Made by a program: the position numbers and the translations under genes. Positions 14,372 to 17,150 of a stretch of 17,150 bases of DNA are shown in pieces. This DNA comes from JBLNBU01 sp050260215. Its GTDB lineage: Bacteria; Pseudomonadota; Alphaproteobacteria; Rhodospirillales; Magnetospirillaceae. The stretch covers positions 1 to 17,150 of the forward strand of contig JBLNBU010000120.1 of NCBI GenBank assembly GCA_050260215.1. The letters run 5' to 3'. Below the pieces are notes generated by a model. That model was not told the origin of the DNA. It did not search any database and was given only the letters and a program-made list of their open reading frames with translations. Numbering within the stretch: position 1 is the first letter of the stretch; each line of letters opens with the position of its first letter.

Positions 14372-14814
14372 CCAACGTGCTTGTCCTGTGCACCGGCAAC
14401 AGCGCCCGCTCCGTGCTGGCCGAATGCCTGATCAACGACCTGGGCGGCGGCAAGTGGCGCGCCTACAGCGCCGGCAGCCATCCGACCGGCCGGGTCAACC
14501 CGCTGTCCATCGAGGTGCTGAAGGAGAAGGGCCACTCGGTCGAGGGCCTGCGCTCCAAGTCGTGGGACGAGTTCGCCGCCCCCGGGGCGCCGAAGATGGA
14601 CCTGGTCATCACCGTCTGCGACAACGCTGCCGGCGAGGTCTGCCCGGTGTGGCCGGGGCACCCGTCCAAGGTCCATATGGGCTTTTCTGACCCGGCCGCC
14701 GCCGAGGGCAGCCACGAGGAGCGGCTGGCCGTCTTCCGCGACGTCTATGCCCAGGTCGAGGCCAAGGTGCGCAAGTTGATCGCCCTTGGCCCCGAGCGGG
14801 CGGGAGAGGTGTGA
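14368..14814 (+). CDS. arsC: Arsenate reductase, low-molecular-weight phosphatase fold (thioredoxin-linked type)
   Basis: This 148-residue cytoplasmic enzyme reduces arsenate to arsenite. It has the low-molecular-weight tyrosine phosphatase fold. The P-loop CTGNSAR (C8 to R14) is the nucleophile site, the FSDPA aspartate (D108) is in the general acid position, and a redox Cys pair lies in VCDNAAGEVCPVWPG (C84, C92). These features match thioredoxin-coupled ArsC proteins rather than tyrosine phosphatases, which lack the Cys pair. The spacing between the two Cys is one residue longer than in the Staphylococcus pI258 enzyme. The start is the ATG at 14368, overlapping arsR. The stop overlaps the acr3 ATG by one base. 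An unrelated second arsenate reductase is encoded two genes further on. Confidence 0.94.
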   Translation: MTNVLVLCTGNSARSVLAECLINDLGGGKWRAYSAGSHPTGRVNPLSIEVLKEKGHSVEGLRSKSWDEFAAPGAPKMDLVITVCDNAAGEVCPVWPGHPSKVHMGFSDPAAAEGSHEERLAVFRDVYAQVEAKVRKLIALGPERAGEV

Positions 14815-15866
14815 TGTCGGCCCAGTGCGAGATCGCTGCCAACAAGGCTCCCATGGGGGTATTCGAGCGTTACCTGACCCTGTGGGTGGCCTTGTGCATC
14901 GTCGCCGGCGTGGCACTCGGCCATTTCGTGCCGGCGCCCTTCCATGCCATCGGCCGGCTCGAGGTGGCGCAGGTCAACCTGCCGGTGGCGGTGCTGATCT
15001 GGCTGATGATCATCCCCATGCTGCTGAAGATCGATTTCGGCGCCCTGCATCAGGTCAAGGAGCACTGGAAGGGCATCGGCGTGACGCTCTTCATCAACTG
15101 GGCGGTCAAGCCGTTCTCGATGGCGGCGCTGGGCTGGCTGTTCGTCAGCACCCTGTTCCGCCCCTGGCTACCCGCCGACCAGATCGACAGCTACATCGCC
15201 GGGCTGATCCTGCTGGCCGCCGCGCCCTGCACCGCCATGGTCTTCGTGTGGTCGAACCTCACCGACGGCGAGCCGCATTTCACGCTGAGCCAAGTGGCGC
15301 TGAACGACACCATCATGGTGTTCGCCTTCGCCCCCATCGTCGGGCTGCTGCTGGGGCTGTCGTCGATCACGGTGCCGTGGGCGACGCTGCTGTTGTCGGT
15401 GGTGCTCTACATCGTGGTGCCGGTGATCGTGTCGCAGCTCTGGCGCAAGGCGTTGCTGGCCGGCGGCCGGCTGGAGGCGACCCTGGCGAGGCTCGGGCCG
15501 TTGTCGCTGGTGGCGCTGCTGACTACCCTGGTGCTGCTGTTCGGTTTCCAGGGCGAGCAGATCATCGCCCAGCCGCTGGTCATCCTGCTGCTTGCGGTGC
15601 CGATCACCATCCAGGTCTATTTCAACAGCGGCCTGGCCTATCTGCTGAACAAGAAGTTGGGGGTCGCGCACTGCGTCGCCGGACCGTCGGCGCTGATCGG
15701 TGCCTCGAACTTCTTCGAGCTGGCGGTGGCGGCCGCCATCAGCCTGTTCGGCTTCGCCTCGGGCGCGGCGCTGGCCACCGTGGTCGGCGTGCTGATCGAG
15801 GTGCCGGTAATGCTGTCGGTGGTGAAGATCGTCAACAATACGAAGCGCTGGTACGGGGAGTCATAA
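14814..15866 (+). CDS. acr3: Arsenite efflux permease, ACR3 family
   Basis: This 350-residue membrane protein has about ten hydrophobic helices and exports arsenite, the product of both arsenate reductases. ACR3 signatures are plain: LIWLMIIPMLLKIDFGAL, FINWAVKPFSMAALGWLF, and APCTAMVFVWSNLTDGEP, with the conserved Cys of APCT essential for arsenite transport in studied members. NDTIMVFAFAPIV follows. It is not of the ArsB (12-helix) family although the gene is often labelled arsB. The ATG at 14814 overlaps the arsC stop as TGATG, with GAGAGG four bases before it. A GTG one codon earlier is an alternative. No arsA ATPase gene is nearby, so it probably works on membrane potential alone. Confidence 0.95.
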   Translation: MSAQCEIAANKAPMGVFERYLTLWVALCIVAGVALGHFVPAPFHAIGRLEVAQVNLPVAVLIWLMIIPMLLKIDFGALHQVKEHWKGIGVTLFINWAVKPFSMAALGWLFVSTLFRPWLPADQIDSYIAGLILLAAAPCTAMVFVWSNLTDGEPHFTLSQVALNDTIMVFAFAPIVGLLLGLSSITVPWATLLLSVVLYIVVPVIVSQLWRKALLAGGRLEATLARLGPLSLVALLTTLVLLFGFQGEQIIAQPLVILLLAVPITIQVYFNSGLAYLLNKKLGVAHCVAGPSALIGASNFFELAVAAAISLFGFASGAALATVVGVLIEVPVMLSVVKIVNNTKRWYGES

Positions 15867-15868
15867 CC

Positions 15869-16294
15869 GTGAGCGAGATTACCATCTACCACAACCCCGC
15901 CTGCGGCACTTCGCGCAACACCCTGGCGATGATCCGCAATTCGGGCGAGGAGCCCCGGGTGGTCGAGTACCTGAAGACACCGCCCAGCCGCGACGAGCTG
16001 GAGGCGCTGCTCAAGCGCATGGGTGTGGCGGTGCGCGAGGTGCTGCGCGAGAAGGGCACGCCCTATGCCGAACTGGGTTTAAGCGACCCGGCGCTGTCCG
16101 ACGACCAACTTATCGACGCCATCATGGCCCACCCGATCCTGCTCAACCGGCCGATCGTGGTGACCCCGCTGGGCGCCAAGCTGTGCCGGCCGTCCGAGGC
16201 GGTGCTCGACATCCTGCCCAAACCGCAACAGGGCGCCTTCGCCAAAGAGGATGGCGAGAAGGTGGTCGACGCCCAGGGAAAGCGGACTGTGTGA
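15869..16294 (+). CDS. arsC: Arsenate reductase, glutaredoxin-linked (E. coli ArsC type)
   Basis: This 141-residue enzyme has the same length as E. coli plasmid R773 ArsC and keeps all its key residues at the same numbers: catalytic Cys12 in HNPACGTSRNT, and arginines R60, R94 (LLNRPIVV) and R107 (CRPSE). It reduces arsenate using glutathione and glutaredoxin in the cytoplasm. It belongs to the ArsC/Spx thioredoxin-fold family and is unrelated to the phosphatase-fold ArsC two genes upstream. The start is a GTG at 15869, two bases after the acr3 stop, with GGGGAG nine bases before it. The frame is open upstream across acr3 but that part is not coding. It is the last intact gene of the ars operon. 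Confidence 0.95.
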   Translation: MSEITIYHNPACGTSRNTLAMIRNSGEEPRVVEYLKTPPSRDELEALLKRMGVAVREVLREKGTPYAELGLSDPALSDDQLIDAIMAHPILLNRPIVVTPLGAKLCRPSEAVLDILPKPQQGAFAKEDGEKVVDAQGKRTV

Positions 16295-16296
16295 AC

Positions 16297-16418
16297 ATAG
16301 ATCCCGCCATGGGCAGAGCCCTCAGGCCGATCCGGCCCTGGTGGCCTTCGCCGCCGACCTGAAATGGGTCGCCGAGCAGGGCATCGCTGTCCAGCGCTAC
16401 AATCTGGGTACCGAGTGA
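16297..16418 (+). pseudogene. arsD: arsD remnant, frameshifted and truncated
   Basis: Right after the last arsC, one frame reads IDPAMG (16297-16314) and the next frame reads SPQADPALVAFAADLKW then VAEQGIAVQRYNLGTE and a stop at 16416-16418. This matches the N-terminal half of ArsD (family pattern DPAM-CCSTGVC-G..VD.ALV.FA.DL.WL...G...ERYNL). The stretch that should encode the arsenite-binding CCxxxxxC is missing. About 16 bases appear deleted, which explains the frame change. Everything after RYNL is gone. ArsD is an arsenite chaperone for the ArsA ATPase, and no arsA is seen here. It is therefore a dead remnant, found by comparing frames by eye. Confidence 0.72.
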
Positions 16419-16434
16419 TCTGCTGGCCCCTACC

Positions 16435-16677
16435 AGGCTGCGGATCGAAATGAAGCGAGTTGGTCCAGGTGTTGACCTGGAATTCTCCGCGCTTGGGCGT
16501 GCCGTCCAGGTTGTAGACCTGGCCGTGGGCCTGGGCGTCGCCGGACGAATACCACACCACCGCCCAGCCGCCGCCTTCCAGCCCGGCCACTTGCGTCTGC
16601 CACTGGTTTCCGGTGGTGACGGTGTTGACCGGGGTCTCGATCCCCACCGCATTGCCGGCGGCGTCGTAGCGCTGCTG
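16435..16677 (-). pseudogene. Fragment of a large repetitive surface/RTX-type protein
   Basis: On the minus strand about 80 codons read QRYDAAGNAVGIETPVNTVT, then QVAGLEGGGWAVVWYSSGD and QVYNLDGTPKRGEFQVNTWT. This is the repeat unit (QRYDA.G..VG.E..VNT...Q..P.VA.L..GG.VV.W.S) found in tandem in very long secreted or surface calcium-binding proteins. Just over one unit is present. Before and after it the frame stays open but the sequence no longer follows the pattern, and there is no start signal. It is a displaced fragment abutting the arsD remnant on the opposite strand, best read as a decayed piece and not a gene. Confidence 0.6.
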
Positions 16678-16929
16678 GTATGCCGGACTCCATCGCTGGA
16701 CGACCAAGCCGGACCAGATCCAGGAATGGATCCATTCGGCGTTCCTGCGCAGGAAGACTGTCGCCCCCGACAATTCGTACTCGACCTTCAAGAACAACCG
16801 GTCGGGCAGCGGCTGGACCTGAGAGGGCCGGCACCCGCCGGTGATCGAGCATGGCGCCCTTCCAGGGCCACCTTAGGTCGACCTTCGCCTTCGCTGCTTA
16901 CCTCACGCTTACCCGAGGCGGCCAAACGC
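16678..16929. other. Stretch without recognisable gene, probably decayed DNA
   Basis: Open frames cross this stretch on both strands, but none has a convincing start, ribosome binding site or family pattern. One plus-strand reading (near 16680-16820, with IQEWIHSAFLRRKTVAP) could be a gene remnant but I cannot assign it. The base composition is a little less GC-rich than that of the flanking operons. Confidence 0.4.
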
Positions 16930-16967
16930 AAAAGCCGCCGGAACCCGAGGGATCCGGCGGCTTTTTT
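16930..16967. terminator. Intrinsic terminator at the end of the rRNA operon (bidirectional)
   Basis: AGCCGCCGGA (16933-16942) pairs perfectly with TCCGGCGGCT (16953-16962), giving a 10-bp stem and a 10-base loop. A-run and T-run flank it: six T follow on the plus strand, and TTTTGCGTTT follows on the minus strand. It lies just downstream of the minus-strand tRNA-fMet and closes the ribosomal operon. It would equally stop plus-strand transcription arriving from the ars side. Confidence 0.88.
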
Positions 16968-16969
16968 CT

Positions 16970-17046
16970 TGGTTGCGGGGGCAGGATTTTAAACAGCGAC
17001 CATCAGGTTATGAGCCTGACGAGCAACCCGGCTGCTCCACCCCGCG
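16970..17046 (-). tRNA. Initiator tRNA-fMet (anticodon CAT), atypical T arm
   Basis: The minus strand folds as a 77-nt tRNA with an encoded CCA end (16970-16972). Initiator traits are the C1-A72 mismatch, the anticodon CAT in CTCATAA, and an intact anticodon stem TCAGG/CCTGA. The acceptor and D stems pair perfectly. The T arm is odd: GCTGT-TTAAAAT-CCTGC has mismatches at 51-63 and 53-61, with T53 in place of the near-invariant G53 and A56 in place of C56. Position 21 is T instead of A. It sits between 5S rRNA and the terminator, the usual place for tRNA-fMet in alphaproteobacterial rRNA operons. Confidence 0.9.
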
Positions 17047-17055
17047 GAAAGAATT

Positions 17056-17080
17056 ACACCGGCCTTTTTGGGGCCGGTGT
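17056..17080 (-). other. Hairpin in the 5S - tRNA-fMet spacer
   Basis: ACACCGGCC (17056-17064) and GGCCGGTGT (17072-17080) are exact inverted repeats with a 7-base loop. In the minus-strand rRNA transcript this 9-bp stem would lie between 5S rRNA and tRNA-fMet. No U-run follows on that strand, so an RNA processing structure is more likely than a terminator. This role is an inference. Confidence 0.45.
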
Positions 17081-17114
17081 GATTGTCATGTGGATAGGCA
17101 TGCTTCCTTGGAAG

Positions 17115-17150
17115 ACCTGGCAGCGACCTACTCTCCCGTGCCTTGAGACA
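17115..17150 (-). rRNA. rrf: 5S rRNA, 3' end only (continues beyond window)
   Basis: Read on the minus strand, the last bases give a small stem GTCTCAAGGCAC, then GGGAGAGTAGGTCGCTGCC and AGG, the conserved 3' end of bacterial 5S rRNA. The 3' boundary at about 17115 is estimated from the usual CCAGG(T) end. The rest of 5S, and presumably 23S, the Ile/Ala tRNAs and 16S, lie to the right of the window on the minus strand. Confidence 0.92.

Noticed and set aside
16450..16992. 180-codon plus-strand open frame before the tRNA
   Set aside because: It crosses the rRNA operon terminator and enters the tRNA gene, and its product shows no family pattern. The minus strand carries the recognisable repeat-protein fragment instead.

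Overview
The window looks like chromosomal DNA of a high-GC alphaproteobacterium, most plausibly of the Rhodospirillales/Magnetospirillum type. This is inferred from gene content, very high G+C, a dispersed palindromic repeat of the 'PAKAGIQ ... PAFAGVT' kind and a 5S rRNA - tRNA-fMet tail of a ribosomal operon. No species call is possible by eye.

Layout. (1) Positions 1-5065, plus strand: a nitric oxide reductase operon, norC (3' end only), norB, norQ, norD, norE, norF. From norQ on, every junction overlaps. (2) Positions 5062-12485, minus strand: a complete nitrous oxide reductase operon transcribed nosR-nosZ-nosD-nosF-nosY-nosL. It converges on the nor operon so tightly that the norF and nosL stop codons share one CTAG. 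(3) Positions 12590-13867, plus strand: a ferritin-like/rubrerythrin-like protein followed by a small secreted DUF4142-like protein, divergent from nosR. (4) Positions 13906-16294, plus strand: an arsenic resistance operon, arsR, arsC (phosphatase-fold), acr3, arsC (glutaredoxin-type). It is preceded by a perfect 15-bp inverted repeat that overlaps a predicted promoter. (5) Positions 16297-16930: decayed DNA holding a frameshifted arsD remnant and, on the other strand, a fragment of a large repetitive surface protein. (6) Positions 16930-17150: the end of a minus-strand rRNA operon, made up of a terminator, tRNA-fMet and the 3' end of 5S rRNA.

Together the nor and nos genes encode the last two steps of denitrification: NO to N2O by NorCB in the inner membrane, then N2O to N2 by periplasmic NosZ. 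The accessory genes supply assembly (NorQ/NorD), copper delivery and CuZ maturation (NosD/F/Y/L) and electron supply (NosR). The ars genes reduce arsenate to arsenite and export it.

Points worth a second look are a 92-bp palindromic repeat that supplies most of the NosD signal peptide; the shared CTAG stop of the convergent nor and nos operons; a probably leaderless arsR transcript with its operator over the promoter; the arsD relic; and a tRNA-fMet gene that departs from near-universal T-arm residues. I saw no CRISPR array, insertion sequence or clearly new multigene defence system.
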